Source: Microbacterium aurum
GTDB taxonomy: Bacteria > Actinomycetota > Actinomycetes > Actinomycetales > Microbacteriaceae
Length of the DNA: 64,000 nucleotides
Assembly (NCBI RefSeq): GCF_016907815.1
Contig: NZ_JAFBCQ010000001.1
Coordinates: 1,364,001 to 1,428,000 of the forward strand
Reading direction: 5' to 3'
The notes under the pieces are model-generated. The model worked only from the letters and a program-made list of their open reading frames with translations, had not been told where the DNA came from and ran no database searches. The position numbers and the translations under genes are program-made. Each line of letters begins with the position of its first letter. The stretch's first letter is position 1. This document shows positions 49,205 through 59,301 of the stretch, piece after piece.

Positions 49205-49654
49205 ATGAAGAACATCGATCCTCTCCTCTCGCCCGAACGCGTTCTCGCCACCGACGACGACCTCGCCGATCTCCTCTCGCGTCTTCTCGAACGCGCCAAC
49301 ATGCGGCAGGTCTGGCTGATCATGCTCGGCGCCGACGATCGCGTGACCGGACCGCTCATGCCGCTGGAGGACTTCCCGAGCGATCCGGATGCGGAGTGCG
49401 ACACCGCCGACCTCGGCACCCTCACCCACTCCCGGCTGCTGGCGGCGCGCTTCGCCGCCTTCGCCGAGATGTGCGTCGCCGAACGGATCGTGCTGGTGTG
49501 GGAGCGCCGCGGCGGCAGCGTGCTGCGCGCGGCAGACCTGGCGTGGGCGCGGGCGATGGCGCGCGACTGCCGGGAGGCGGGCGTCGCGTTGCGGGCGCAG
49601 TTCGTGCTGCACGACCGGGGGCTGCGCACCCTCGCCGTCGACGACCTGCTGTGA
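49205..49654 (+). CDS. Hypothetical protein of RadC/JAB-unrelated actinobacterial type
   Basis: A 149-residue soluble protein, not recognised: MKNIDPLLSPERVLATDDDL, then MRQVWLIMLGADDRVTGPLM and VLVWERRGGSVLRAADLAWA. The pattern of an alternating beta/alpha fold with IMLGADDR near the middle is clear, but no catalytic motif is. A CATCGT box 6 nt before ATG 49205 resembles a weak leaderless promoter. Lies between the NYN protein and the PadR operon. Confidence 0.7.
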   Translation: MKNIDPLLSPERVLATDDDLADLLSRLLERANMRQVWLIMLGADDRVTGPLMPLEDFPSDPDAECDTADLGTLTHSRLLAARFAAFAEMCVAERIVLVWERRGGSVLRAADLAWARAMARDCREAGVALRAQFVLHDRGLRTLAVDDLL

Positions 49655-49702
49655 CCTGTCTCTCGTTGCTGCGCGCGCAGACTCACGGCGAGGATCCAGC
49701 CT

Positions 49703-49716
49703 AACGATATATCGTT
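49703..49716. promoter_or_regulatory. PadR-type operator palindrome
   Basis: AACGATATATCGTT is a perfect 14-bp palindrome 40 nt upstream of the PadR gene, conspicuously AT-rich for this genome. Confidence 0.7.
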
Positions 49717-49755
49717 CACTATCGCCGACGTGCGGCGCGACCTCGGGAGGTCACC

Positions 49756-50364
49756 ATGAACGGTTCATTCGCAGGTGCAGGATTCGGCGGCCACGGCTTT
49801 GCCGGACCGGGCTTCGGCACCGGTCCCGGAAGCGGCGGATTCGGCGGGCGCGGTCGCGGCCCCGGCGGCATGTGGGAGGCGATGGAGAACCTGCGCGCGT
49901 CGTTCGAGCAGCGCACCGGCACCCGCATGGGCCGCGGCGACGTCCGCGCCGCCGTGCTCGCGCTGCTCGCCGAGCAGTCGATGCACGGCTACCAGATCAT
50001 CCAGGAGATCGAGCAGCGCAGCGGCGGAGCGTGGAAGCCGAGCGCGGGATCGGTCTACCCGACGCTGCAGCTGCTCGCCGACGAGGGCCTGATCACCGCC
50101 GAAGAGGCGGGCGGCCGCAAGACGTACGCGCTCACCGCGGCCGGACGCGCCGAGGCCGACGCCGCCGCCGACAAGCCGGCGCCGTGGGAGACGCCCGGCC
50201 AGCGCGACGGCGGACGCATGAGCGCGCTGCCGAAGGCGGGGTTCGAGCTCGCTCAGGCGGCCGCGCAGGTCGGCCGCACCGGCTCCCCGGAGCAGGTGCA
50301 GCAGGCGGTCGAGATCCTCGACGAGGCCCGCCGGCGCCTCTACGCCCTGCTCGCGCAGGACTGA
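49756..50364 (+). CDS. PadR-family transcriptional regulator with Gly-rich N-terminus
   Basis: A 202-residue regulator. The first ~38 residues are Gly/Phe-rich low complexity. Residues ~58-135 are the PadR winged helix (RAAVLALLAEQSMHGYQIIQ; PSAGSVYPTLQLLADEGLIT), followed by a helical dimerisation tail. It probably binds the palindrome upstream and controls itself and the ABC1 kinase gene that starts 2 nt after its stop. Confidence 0.9.
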   Translation: MNGSFAGAGFGGHGFAGPGFGTGPGSGGFGGRGRGPGGMWEAMENLRASFEQRTGTRMGRGDVRAAVLALLAEQSMHGYQIIQEIEQRSGGAWKPSAGSVYPTLQLLADEGLITAEEAGGRKTYALTAAGRAEADAAADKPAPWETPGQRDGGRMSALPKAGFELAQAAAQVGRTGSPEQVQQAVEILDEARRRLYALLAQD

Positions 50365-50366
50365 CG

Positions 50367-52046
50367 GTGGCATCGGCCGCGCGCGCCCGATACCGCCGCA
50401 TCCTCCGGTTCGCCGCGCTCTGCCTCGCGCAGACGTGGTGGTACGACCTGTTCCTGCCGAGGGTGGGGCTGCGTCGCATCGGCGAGGGCAACCGCAGCGC
50501 CCGGATGCAGCGCATCGCGGAGCGCTTCCACGCGCTGGCCGTCGAGCTCGGCGGGCTGATGATCAAGGTCGGGCAGTTCATGTCGTCACGCCTGGACGTG
50601 CTGCCGCCGGAGATCACCCGCGAGCTGGAGGGGCTGCAGGACGAGGTGCCGCCCGTCGCCTTCGCCGAGATCCGCGGCGCCGCCGAGGCCGAATTGGGGA
50701 TGCCGCTGGAACGCGCCTACGCCTGGTTCGACGAGACGCCGGTGGCCGCGGCATCCCTCGGTCAGGCGCATCGCGCGCGCCTCACGCCCGCCGACACCGA
50801 CCTGACCGGGCTCGAGGCCGTCGTGGTCAAGGTGCAGCGGCCCGGCATCGACGAGATCGTCGCGGTCGACCTCGCGGCGCTCCGCCGCGTCGCGGGGTGG
50901 CTCGCGCGCATCCGCATCGTCGCCGATCGCGTCGACATGCCCGCGCTCGTGGAGGAGTTCGCCACGACGAGTCGGGAGGAGATCGACTACCTGCACGAGG
51001 CGGGGAGCGCAGAGCGCTTCGCCGCCGACGTCGCCGGCGACGAGCGCGTCACCGCTCCCGAGGTCGTGTGGGAGCGGACGACCCGCCGCGTCCTCACGCT
51101 GCAGGACGTCACCGCGATCAAGATCACCGACGTGGCGGCGCTGCGGGCGGCGGGCATCGATCCGGCGGCCGTCGCGGCGGCGTTCGCATCGACGATGTTC
51201 GAGCAGCTGTTCACGCACGGCTTCTTCCACGCCGACCCGCACCCCGGCAACGTCTTCGTCACGCCCCGAGGCGCTGACCGGTTCGCGCTGACCTTCATCG
51301 ACTTCGGCATGATGGGCACCGTCGACGACACGCTGCGGGCGGGGCTGCGTAAAGTCCTGCTCGCCGTCGCCGCCCGCGACGGCGCGGGGCTCGTGGCGGG
51401 GATGCTGGCCGTCGGCGCGCTGCTGCCGAGCGCCGGGACGGCCGACCTCGAGCGCGCGTTCACGCAGCTGTTCCAGCGGTTCGGCGGGATGGGGTTCGCG
51501 CAGCTGCGGGAGGTCGACCCGCGGGAGTTCCGCGACTTCGCAGTCGAGTTCGGCGACGTCGTGCGCGCGCTGCCGTTCCAGTTGCCGGAGAACTTCCTGC
51601 TGATCGTGCGCGCGATGTCCCTCACCTCGGGCGTCTGCAGCGCACTGGACCCGCAGTTCAACATCTGGGATGCCGTCGAGCCCTTCGCGACGCAGATCCT
51701 GCGCGACGAGAGCCGCGGGATGATCGGCGACCTCCTCCAGCAGACCAGCGACGTCATGAGCACCGCGTGGCGCCTGCCGCAGCGCATCGACGGCATCATC
51801 ACGCGCTTCGAGGAGGGTACGGTCGCCGTCGACCTGTCGCGCCTCGAGCGCCGCATCGACGGCCTCGAGCGGCTCGCGGCCCGGATGCTGGCGGCGATCC
51901 TCTTCGCAGGCCTGCTGATCGGCGGCATCTTGCTGCGTCCCGTCGACGACGTCTTCGGGATCGTGCTGATGGCGGCCTCCGTCGTGCCGCTGCTCGCCGC
52001 CCTGTTCCCGGGTGGCGGAGGCAGGGGACCGGGGCGGCGCCCGTGA
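50367..52046 (+). CDS. ABC1/AarF/UbiB-family atypical kinase
   Basis: A 559-residue UbiB-like kinase/ATPase. The family hallmarks are the KxGQ motif in MIKVGQFMSSRLDVLP, the Ala-rich nucleotide loop ASLGQAHRA, catalytic HADPHPGNVF and IDFGMMG, and two C-terminal membrane helices. UbiB proteins support quinone biosynthesis; in actinobacteria that would be menaquinone or another lipid process (inference). GTG 50367 directly follows the PadR stop, and the frame open upstream is a shadow. Confidence 0.9.
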   Translation: MASAARARYRRILRFAALCLAQTWWYDLFLPRVGLRRIGEGNRSARMQRIAERFHALAVELGGLMIKVGQFMSSRLDVLPPEITRELEGLQDEVPPVAFAEIRGAAEAELGMPLERAYAWFDETPVAAASLGQAHRARLTPADTDLTGLEAVVVKVQRPGIDEIVAVDLAALRRVAGWLARIRIVADRVDMPALVEEFATTSREEIDYLHEAGSAERFAADVAGDERVTAPEVVWERTTRRVLTLQDVTAIKITDVAALRAAGIDPAAVAAAFASTMFEQLFTHGFFHADPHPGNVFVTPRGADRFALTFIDFGMMGTVDDTLRAGLRKVLLAVAARDGAGLVAGMLAVGALLPSAGTADLERAFTQLFQRFGGMGFAQLREVDPREFRDFAVEFGDVVRALPFQLPENFLLIVRAMSLTSGVCSALDPQFNIWDAVEPFATQILRDESRGMIGDLLQQTSDVMSTAWRLPQRIDGIITRFEEGTVAVDLSRLERRIDGLERLAARMLAAILFAGLLIGGILLRPVDDVFGIVLMAASVVPLLAALFPGGGGRGPGRRP

Positions 52047-52060
52047 CCGGCGGGCGGGCG

Positions 52061-52066
52061 TAGCCT
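52061..52066 (+). promoter_or_regulatory. -10 box TAGCCT, leaderless promoter of the NUDIX gene
   Basis: TAGCCT ends 6 nt before GTG 52073. Confidence 0.5.
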
Positions 52067-52072
52067 GATCGG

Positions 52073-52765
52073 GTGCCCTCCGATCCCTCCGCCGTCGCCG
52101 GGGCGCGCGCCGAGCTGCTGCGGGTGGCGACATCGCCCCAGACGTGGGATGAGCCCCTGCGCACCCTGCCGCGCGGCACGGCCGCACGTCCCGCGGCGGT
52201 GCTGATCCTGTTCGGCGTGCTCGACGCGCTGCCGAGCGCGCACGAGGCCCAGGATGCCGCGGTGTCGCGAGATCTCGACGTGCTGCTGCTGGCGCGCGCC
52301 ACGACGCTGCGCTCGCACCCGGGGCAGGTGGCGTTCCCCGGCGGGCGACTGGACCCGGGCGACGACGGACCGGTCGGCGCGGCGCTGCGCGAAGCGACCG
52401 AGGAGACCGGGCTCGACCCCGCCGGAGTGGAGGTGCTCGGCACGCTCGACGAGGTGCCGCTGGAATTCTCCGGCCACCTCGTCACACCCGTGCTGGGGTG
52501 GTGGCGACATCCGTCGCCGGTGCGGGTGGTCGACGTCGCCGAGTCCGCCGACGTCTTCCGCGCCCCCGTCGCCGACCTCCTCCACCCGCAGAACCGCGGC
52601 GTCACCGTCATGCGGCGCGGCGGGCAGGAGTGGCGCGGCCCGGCCCTCGAGGTGCACGGGCACCTTGTCTGGGGGTTCACGGCGCTGCTGCTGGATGCGC
52701 TGTTCGACCGGCTCGGGTGGACCGAGCCGTGGGACCGCACCCGAGAGATCGCCCTTCCCGCCTGA
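52073..52765 (+). CDS. NUDIX hydrolase (CoA-pyrophosphatase-like)
   Basis: A 230-residue hydrolase. The NUDIX box is in PGGRLDPGDDGPVGAALREA followed by TEETGL, preceded by SHPGQVAFPGG as in the NudL/coenzyme-A diphosphatase subgroup. C-terminal HLVWGFTALLLDALF is also typical of that group. Likely cleaves CoA or its derivatives. GTG 52073 is set by the TAGCCT box. Confidence 0.9.
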   Translation: MPSDPSAVAGARAELLRVATSPQTWDEPLRTLPRGTAARPAAVLILFGVLDALPSAHEAQDAAVSRDLDVLLLARATTLRSHPGQVAFPGGRLDPGDDGPVGAALREATEETGLDPAGVEVLGTLDEVPLEFSGHLVTPVLGWWRHPSPVRVVDVAESADVFRAPVADLLHPQNRGVTVMRRGGQEWRGPALEVHGHLVWGFTALLLDALFDRLGWTEPWDRTREIALPA

Positions 52766-52834
52766 CACGCCCTCCCGCCCGAGAAGCCCGCCGCCGGACG
52801 GCGGCTCGCGCCGCCGATGATAGGATCTCCCCTT

Positions 52835-52926
52835 GGAAGTGTGTCCGAGCGGCCTAAGGAGCATGGCTGGAATCCATGTAGGCGGGGTAACTCGCCTCGC
52901 AGGTTCAAATCCTGTCACTTCCGCCA
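52835..52926 (+). tRNA. tRNA-Ser (anticodon GGA)
   Basis: Acceptor GGAAGTG (52835-52841) pairs with CACTTCC (52916-52922). The anticodon loop CTGGAAT between CATGG and CCATG gives GGA, reading UCC/UCU. A long variable arm (GGCGGGGTAACTCGCC) is the class II mark of tRNA-Ser. CCA is encoded (52924-52926). A strong terminator follows at once. Confidence 0.97.
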
Positions 52927-52928
52927 CG

Positions 52929-52964
52929 GAACAAGCCCCGACCGAATCCGGTCGGGGCTTGTTC
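52929..52964 (+). terminator. Terminator after tRNA-Ser
   Basis: GAACAAGCCCCGACC and its perfect 15-bp inverse around GAATCC. It starts 3 nt after the tRNA 3' end. Confidence 0.85.
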
Positions 52965-53131
52965 GCTGTCCGGGGAATGCCGGCGGCGGGGTCGTCGTTG
53001 TCACACCCCGTCACATGCGTCGTCGTCCGGCCCGGTTCGCCGTAGCGTCGATGCGGGCCGCCCGCGGCCCCGGCACGTCCGCACGAACCGCACCACCGGC
53101 ATCCGCCGATCCCCCCAGGAGATACACCCTC

Positions 53132-54556
53132 GTGAGTTCCACTCCCGCGCCCGCGAACACCCCCGCCGGCACCGTCGCCCCCAAGCCCAAGAAGCCGCTG
53201 TACCGCTCCTTCGGATTCCAGATCACGATCGCGCTGATCGCCGGCATCCTGCTCGGTATTCTCGCCCTCAATCTGGGTCCGGATGCCGAGGGCAACCCCA
53301 ACGGGCTGTCCGCGACGCTCACCACGATCGGCAACGGCTATGTGACGCTCCTGAAGACGGCGGTCATCCCGCTGATCTTCCTCGCGATCGTCGCGAGCAT
53401 CACGCAGCTGCGGCGGGTCACCAACGCGGCGCGCCTCGCCGGCCAGACCCTGCTGTGGTTCGGCATCACCGCGCTGATCGCGGTCACGATCGGCATCATC
53501 CTGGGCGTGACGATCCAGCCCGGCAACCGCGTCGACCACGCTGATCTCGCAGAGGGCGACCCGTACGCGGTCGGCACCTGGTGGAACTTCCTCAAGGGGC
53601 TCATCCCGCAGAACTTCCTGGGCCTGAGCGTCTCGGGCACGGCTGACCTCGACACCGGCGCGGTCGTGACGTCCGTTTCGTTCAACGTGCTGCAGATCAT
53701 CGTGATCTCGGTGGCTGTGGGCATGGCCGCGCTGAAGCTCGGCAAGCGCGCCGAGCCGTTCGTCGCCTTCACCGAGTCGTCGCTGAAGGTCGTGCAGCGC
53801 GTGCTGTGGTGGATCATCCGCATCGCTCCGCTCGGCACCCTCGGCCTCATCGGCTCGGCGGTCGTGACCTACGGGTGGGAGAAGCTCACGACCCTCGTCT
53901 GGTTCGCCGTCGCCGTCTACATCGGGCTCGCGCTCGTGCTGTTCGTGGTCTACCCGATTCTCGTGAAGACCCACGGGCTGTCGATCCGGCAGTACTTCTC
54001 GGGCGTGTGGCCGGCGGTGCAGCTCGCGTTCGTGTCGCGCTCCTCGATCGGCACGCTGCCGCTCACCCAGCGCGTGACCGAGCGCAACCTCGGCGTGCCG
54101 CGCGAGTACGCCTCGTTCGCGGTGCCGCTGGGCGCCACGACGAAGATGGACGGCTGCGCCGCGATCTACCCCGCCATCGCCGCGATCTTCGTCGCGCAGT
54201 TCTACGGCGTCGAGCTGAACATCGTCTCGTACCTGCTGATCGCCCTCGTCTCGGTCGTGGGCTCGGCGGCCACGGCCGGCACGACCGGCGCCGTGGTCAT
54301 GCTGACCCTGACGCTGTCGACCCTCGGCCTGCCCCTCGAGGGCGTCGGCCTGCTGCTTGCGATCGACCCCATCCTCGACATGGGCCGCACCGCCGTCAAC
54401 GTCGCGGGCCAGGCGCTCGTGCCGACGATCGTGGCGAAGCGCGAAGGCATCCTCGACCGAGGACTGTATGACGCGCCGCGCGACGGCGAGCCGTTCGCCG
54501 ACGACTCGGCGGACGCTCCCGAGGACGAGCTCGAGGCGGCGCCCGCGCGCGCCTGA
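53132..54556 (+). CDS. Dicarboxylate/amino acid:cation symporter (DAACS)
   Basis: A 474-residue Na+/H+-coupled symporter of the glutamate/C4-dicarboxylate family. The two re-entrant loops appear as SRSSIGTLPLTQR and the TM7 motif as PLGATTKMDGCAA, near the GSAATAGTTGAVVML loop; IDPILDMGRTAVNVAGQ lies in the last helix. GTG 53132 is preceded by AGGAGAT. The N-terminus is Pro-rich and the C-terminus acidic. It follows tRNA-Ser and ends at a perfect palindromic terminator. Confidence 0.93.
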   Translation: MSSTPAPANTPAGTVAPKPKKPLYRSFGFQITIALIAGILLGILALNLGPDAEGNPNGLSATLTTIGNGYVTLLKTAVIPLIFLAIVASITQLRRVTNAARLAGQTLLWFGITALIAVTIGIILGVTIQPGNRVDHADLAEGDPYAVGTWWNFLKGLIPQNFLGLSVSGTADLDTGAVVTSVSFNVLQIIVISVAVGMAALKLGKRAEPFVAFTESSLKVVQRVLWWIIRIAPLGTLGLIGSAVVTYGWEKLTTLVWFAVAVYIGLALVLFVVYPILVKTHGLSIRQYFSGVWPAVQLAFVSRSSIGTLPLTQRVTERNLGVPREYASFAVPLGATTKMDGCAAIYPAIAAIFVAQFYGVELNIVSYLLIALVSVVGSAATAGTTGAVVMLTLTLSTLGLPLEGVGLLLAIDPILDMGRTAVNVAGQALVPTIVAKREGILDRGLYDAPRDGEPFADDSADAPEDELEAAPARA

Positions 54557-54566
54557 GGCACGACAC

Positions 54567-54606
54567 CGGCGAAGGGGCGGATGCCGCGGCATCCGCCCCT
54601 TCGCCG
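54567..54606. terminator. Perfect 40-bp palindrome between symporter and TgpA
   Basis: CGGCGAAGGGGCGGATGCCG (54567-54586) and its exact inverse (54587-54606) with no spacer, 10 nt after the symporter stop. Confidence 0.8.
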
Positions 54607-54627
54607 TCTCCGGCGGCGGTGCGCCCA

Positions 54628-54707
54628 GTCAGGCCGGCGCGTCGCGGTCGCCGGGTCAGGCGGGGGCGGGGGTGGTCGCCGGGTCAGGCGGGCGCGTCGC
54701 GGTCGGC
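54628..54707. repeat. Three 27-28-bp tandem repeats at the 3' end of the TgpA gene
   Basis: GTCAGGCGGGCGCGTCGCGG-type units begin near 54628, 54655 and 54683. The last holds the stop codon (TCA 54684-54686) and final codons of the minus-strand gene; the others are degenerate copies beyond it. Confidence 0.65.
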
Positions 54708-56984
54708 GAACGCCGACCCGGGGCGGATGACGAGCGACCGCGGGACCGCGATCGCGCGAACGCGGGCGGCCGGCGGCAGCGCCGCGAGCATCGCCTGACG
54801 GATCGCGACGGCATCCGCCATCGCACGACGCGCCTCCGTCCCGCGGGTACCGCGGTCGCGCGCCCGGTCGCCGCCGTAGCTCTCCCGCTCCACGGCGCCC
54901 ACGAGCCGTGCCGTCTCGGTGGGCGGCGCGTCGGCGACGGCGCTCAGGCGCGTGCCGAAGGCGCGCGGCGTCTCGGATGCCGACACCGAGACCCCCAGGT
55001 CGATGGCGGTGTCCTGCAGATATCGCCACGCCGCACCGGCGGTTCCGCGGCGGCGCCGCAGCCAGCGCCGGAACGCCCCGGCGGCGCCGGGGAGCAGCGC
55101 GATCACCAGCACGGCGCCGACAGCGGTCAGCAGCGGGCGCAGATCGATGACGCGCACCGCCGGACCGGACGCGTCGACCGAGCCCTGGTCGGGACGGTCC
55201 GCGGGGCCGCCCGTGGAACTCGGTGCGGGCGAGGCGGCGTCGGTCGGGCGCTCCGGGTCGGCGCCGCTGCCGACCGGGGTGTCCGCGGCGCTCGCGAAGC
55301 GCGTCGGCGTGCCGAGGCTCTTGGTCGGCTCGAAGGCGACCCAGCCGATGTCCTCGAAGTACACCTCCGGCCACGCGTGCAACTGGCTCGTCGTGACCTG
55401 CGACACCGGCTCGCCGTCGACGGACTCGCCGGTGAGGTCGCCGGGGAGGAACCCGACCACGATGCGCGAGGGCATGTCGAGGGCGCGCGCCATGAGCGCG
55501 AACGCGCCCGCGAAGTGCACGCAGTACCCCTTCTTCACCTCGAGGAACTCCGCGACGGCGAGCGTGCCCTGATCGTCGAAGCCGTCTTCCACGGGCGCAT
55601 CGAGCGAGTACGCGAACTCGGGGCCGCGGAACCAGCTCTGCAGCGCGAGCAGCTTGTCGTAGTCGGACCCGGCACCGGCGGTCACCTGCGCCGCCAGCTC
55701 GCCGATGACGGCGGGGGTGTCTTCGGGCAGCGAGGTCACGTCGATGCTCGACTCCGCCGTGGCGGCCCGCGTCGACTGGATCTGCTCCAGAGTGGGCGTC
55801 GCCTGCTGCGAGAGCACCTCGTAGTTCTGACCCTGCGCGCTGCTGCGCCCGCTCAGCACGGTGCGGCTGTAGGGCGACGTGCGCCACGTGTCGTCGATGC
55901 CCGTGATCTCGACGGCGGCGTACGGCACCGGCAGGGCCGAGGACGACAGTGCCGACACGGAGATCGAGGTGCGTCGCTCGGTCACCGCGACGTCGGGTGC
56001 GACCACGAGCGGTTCGAGGCCGTCGGGCAGGGCGACTGAGCGGGTGCGATCGGGCATCCACACCTGCCCGTCGAACTGCGACAGCGTCGCCACGCGCAGG
56101 TACGGGAGCGTCGTCGCGTCGCCGTGCATCGTGAGCACCGGGACGTCGCTGCGGCGGCGCAGATCGGCGCCGAGGTTGAGCGTGGGGTCGATGCTCGCCG
56201 CGACGCCGGTGCCCGCGCCGGCGACGGGGGCGGGCAGCACGGGACCGGCCACCAGTGCGCCGACGATCGCGACGGCGCCGATCGTCATCGCCACCGCGGT
56301 CACGCCGCCGGATCGGGCGGCCGTCGCCGCCGACTCGCGGGTGCGCGTCTCGGCGCGGATGAGATAGAGGACGGATGCCGCGAGCAGCGCGAACGCGATG
56401 ACGTCCACCCCCGCCGGCACGGCGATGGCGGGGATCAGCCACACCGCTACGAGGGCGATGCCCGCCAACAGGGGCATCCGCGCCGTCAGCACGACGTGGT
56501 CGAGCGCGACGGCCAGCAGCGACAGCGCCGCGACGATGACGAAGGCGAGGGCAGGGCTGACCGGCAGCGGGGCGACGCCGACGAAGATCTCCGCCGACGC
56601 GACCTCCACGAGCCGTGCCGCCTCGCCGAAGACCGCACCGGTCGGGATCACGGCGAACAGGGCGTCGGCGGAGAAGAACGCGCTGGTGATCACGGCCGTC
56701 CACGCCGCCAGCAGGCTCAGTGTCACGCCCACCGCCGGCACCCGCAGCCGTCGCAGCAGGAACCCGAGGGCCAGCAGCGCCGCCGACAGGGCCGCCGCTC
56801 CGGGGATCCAGGGGCCGGGGGCGACCACGCGGGTCAGCGGCACCAGGGTCATCACGACCCCGATCCACAGCGCCAGGGTCAACCGGAACTCGCCGCGCGG
56901 GCGTGCGCGGCCCACCGGACGCGCCGGCGGGGTCCCGGGCGCCACCGGCGTTTCCCGCACGTTCTGCGCGTCACGCGCCGACAT
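54684..56984 (-). CDS. TgpA-family transmembrane transglutaminase-like protein (DUF3488 + transglut core)
   Basis: A 766-residue membrane protein. An N-terminal multi-helix DUF3488 region (~30-240) leads to an extracytoplasmic transglutaminase-like domain with Cys in KKGYCVHFAGAF, His in SQLHAWPEVYF and an acidic site in WVAFEPT. A Ser/Pro linker, one more membrane helix and a DUF4129-like tail follow. The family acts at the envelope. It overlaps the DUF58 gene by 14 nt and is the last gene of the MoxR-DUF58-TgpA operon, the standard order. Confidence 0.9.
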   Translation of the reverse strand: MSARDAQNVRETPVAPGTPPARPVGRARPRGEFRLTLALWIGVVMTLVPLTRVVAPGPWIPGAAALSAALLALGFLLRRLRVPAVGVTLSLLAAWTAVITSAFFSADALFAVIPTGAVFGEAARLVEVASAEIFVGVAPLPVSPALAFVIVAALSLLAVALDHVVLTARMPLLAGIALVAVWLIPAIAVPAGVDVIAFALLAASVLYLIRAETRTRESAATAARSGGVTAVAMTIGAVAIVGALVAGPVLPAPVAGAGTGVAASIDPTLNLGADLRRRSDVPVLTMHGDATTLPYLRVATLSQFDGQVWMPDRTRSVALPDGLEPLVVAPDVAVTERRTSISVSALSSSALPVPYAAVEITGIDDTWRTSPYSRTVLSGRSSAQGQNYEVLSQQATPTLEQIQSTRAATAESSIDVTSLPEDTPAVIGELAAQVTAGAGSDYDKLLALQSWFRGPEFAYSLDAPVEDGFDDQGTLAVAEFLEVKKGYCVHFAGAFALMARALDMPSRIVVGFLPGDLTGESVDGEPVSQVTTSQLHAWPEVYFEDIGWVAFEPTKSLGTPTRFASAADTPVGSGADPERPTDAASPAPSSTGGPADRPDQGSVDASGPAVRVIDLRPLLTAVGAVLVIALLPGAAGAFRRWLRRRRGTAGAAWRYLQDTAIDLGVSVSASETPRAFGTRLSAVADAPPTETARLVGAVERESYGGDRARDRGTRGTEARRAMADAVAIRQAMLAALPPAARVRAIAVPRSLVIRPGSAFADRDAPA

Positions 56985-58224
56985 GGGTGCCTCTCCGGTC
57001 CACGACGCCGTTCCACGCCGCCGCGAGGTCCGCGTCGGGCGGGATCGCGGCCACGCGCCAGCCCGTCTCGGCGGCGTGGGCGAGCACGCTCTGGTGCGCC
57101 GAGACGCTGAGGAGCACGGGCAGGGAGCTGTGGTGCGGGACCGGCGCGAGCGCCGCGGCATCCGCGTCGTCGATCGCACCGGTCACGAGCACGAGCGGAC
57201 CCGTCGAGGTGCCCGACACCAGCCGGGCGAGCGCTTCGGTCGGCAGGTCCCGGCGCGCAGTGACGGTGGCCAGCGCGATCGCCAGCAGCTCGACCCCGGT
57301 CGTGTCGCCTCCGTCGATCGGCTCGCCGAGCGGCGAGCCGTCGATGTCGACGAGCGTCACCTGGTACCCCTCCTGCACGAGCCGCGACACCGCCGACACG
57401 CACGCCGACACGGCGGTCTCGAAGCCCGGATCGACGCCGGGCGCGCGCGCCGCCTCGACGACCCAGCGCCGCACGCCGCGGTCGAGCACGACGATCGCCT
57501 CGGGGGTGGTCTCCTGCTCCTCCTGCCGCACCATCAGCTCGTCGCGATGCGCGCTGGCGCGCCAGTGGATGCGCCGCATCGAGTCGCCCGGCAGGTAGTG
57601 GCGGGGGATGAGGTTGTCGGTGCCCTGACCCAGCCGATCGGTCGTGGTGTGCATGCTGCCGCCGGCCTCACCGGGCTGGTCGGTGAGGGCGCCGAAGTCC
57701 GCGATGAGCGGGGCGATCGTCAGCGGGACCGCGGCGCCGACCGTGTGGCGACGCTGCGCGAAGCCGAACGGGTCGGTCGAGACGACCGCGAGCGGCCCGA
57801 TCTGGCGGATGCCGCGGCGCAGCGCCGTCGCGGTGTACTCGAGGGTCACGGCCGGACCGCCCTGCCGCATGCCCGAATGCGTCTGCGGGAAGACCCCGCC
57901 GGAGTCGCCGCTCACCCCGTCGGGGAGCCGGTCGTGCCAGCGTCCCTGCCCGGCGGGCAGCGGGGAGCGGATGTCGACCCGCATCCGGACGAGCACCTCC
58001 TGCCCGACGGTGGCGATGTCGGGGGAGAACGCGCGGGAGACCCGCTCGGCGCTGCGGACGAAGTACAGCGTGGCGATGCTCGCGCCCACGCCGAGCGCGA
58101 GCAGCAGCGACAGGTACAGCAGTTCCGGGATGCCGAATTGATGCGCCAGTACGAAGCACAGCGCCGCCAGCAGTGCGGCGCCGGTGCCGCGGGCGGTCAG
58201 CGGCCAGCGCGTCCAGGGCGACAC
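56971..58224 (-). CDS. DUF58-domain membrane protein
   Basis: A 417-residue protein: two N-terminal membrane helices, then a soluble part with the DUF58 signature YLPGDSMRRIHWRASAHRDE (about 190-210) and a vWA-like fold. It always occurs with MoxR ATPases and TgpA-like proteins and probably acts as the membrane partner of MoxR. Starts at ATG 58224, 10 nt after moxR ends. Confidence 0.9.
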   Translation of the reverse strand: MSPWTRWPLTARGTGAALLAALCFVLAHQFGIPELLYLSLLLALGVGASIATLYFVRSAERVSRAFSPDIATVGQEVLVRMRVDIRSPLPAGQGRWHDRLPDGVSGDSGGVFPQTHSGMRQGGPAVTLEYTATALRRGIRQIGPLAVVSTDPFGFAQRRHTVGAAVPLTIAPLIADFGALTDQPGEAGGSMHTTTDRLGQGTDNLIPRHYLPGDSMRRIHWRASAHRDELMVRQEEQETTPEAIVVLDRGVRRWVVEAARAPGVDPGFETAVSACVSAVSRLVQEGYQVTLVDIDGSPLGEPIDGGDTTGVELLAIALATVTARRDLPTEALARLVSGTSTGPLVLVTGAIDDADAAALAPVPHHSSLPVLLSVSAHQSVLAHAAETGWRVAAIPPDADLAAAWNGVVDRRGTHVGA

Positions 58225-58234
58225 GGCGGCATCC

Positions 58235-59215
<981 letters not shown>

Positions 59216-59288
59216 GCGGGTTCCTGTCTCAGCGGCGGTGCTTGCTCGATGCTATCCCGCGGCGGCGACCCCGCGGCCGGACGTCGGG

Positions 59289-59294
59289 TAAACT
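59289..59294 (+). promoter_or_regulatory. -10 box TAAACT of the SRP RNA gene
   Basis: TAAACT lies 7 nt before the expected 5' end of the RNA. Confidence 0.55.
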
Positions 59295-59301
59295 CGCATA
59301 C

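Noticed and set aside
52835-52926. tRNA-Ser as an integration site
   Set aside because: No repeat of the tRNA 3' end and no integrase occurs in the flanking sequence; neighbours are ordinary genes.
50987-54592. 1201-codon minus-strand frame spanning the kinase, NUDIX, tRNA and symporter
   Set aside because: Crosses a tRNA gene and several real genes on the other strand; composition is shadow-like.
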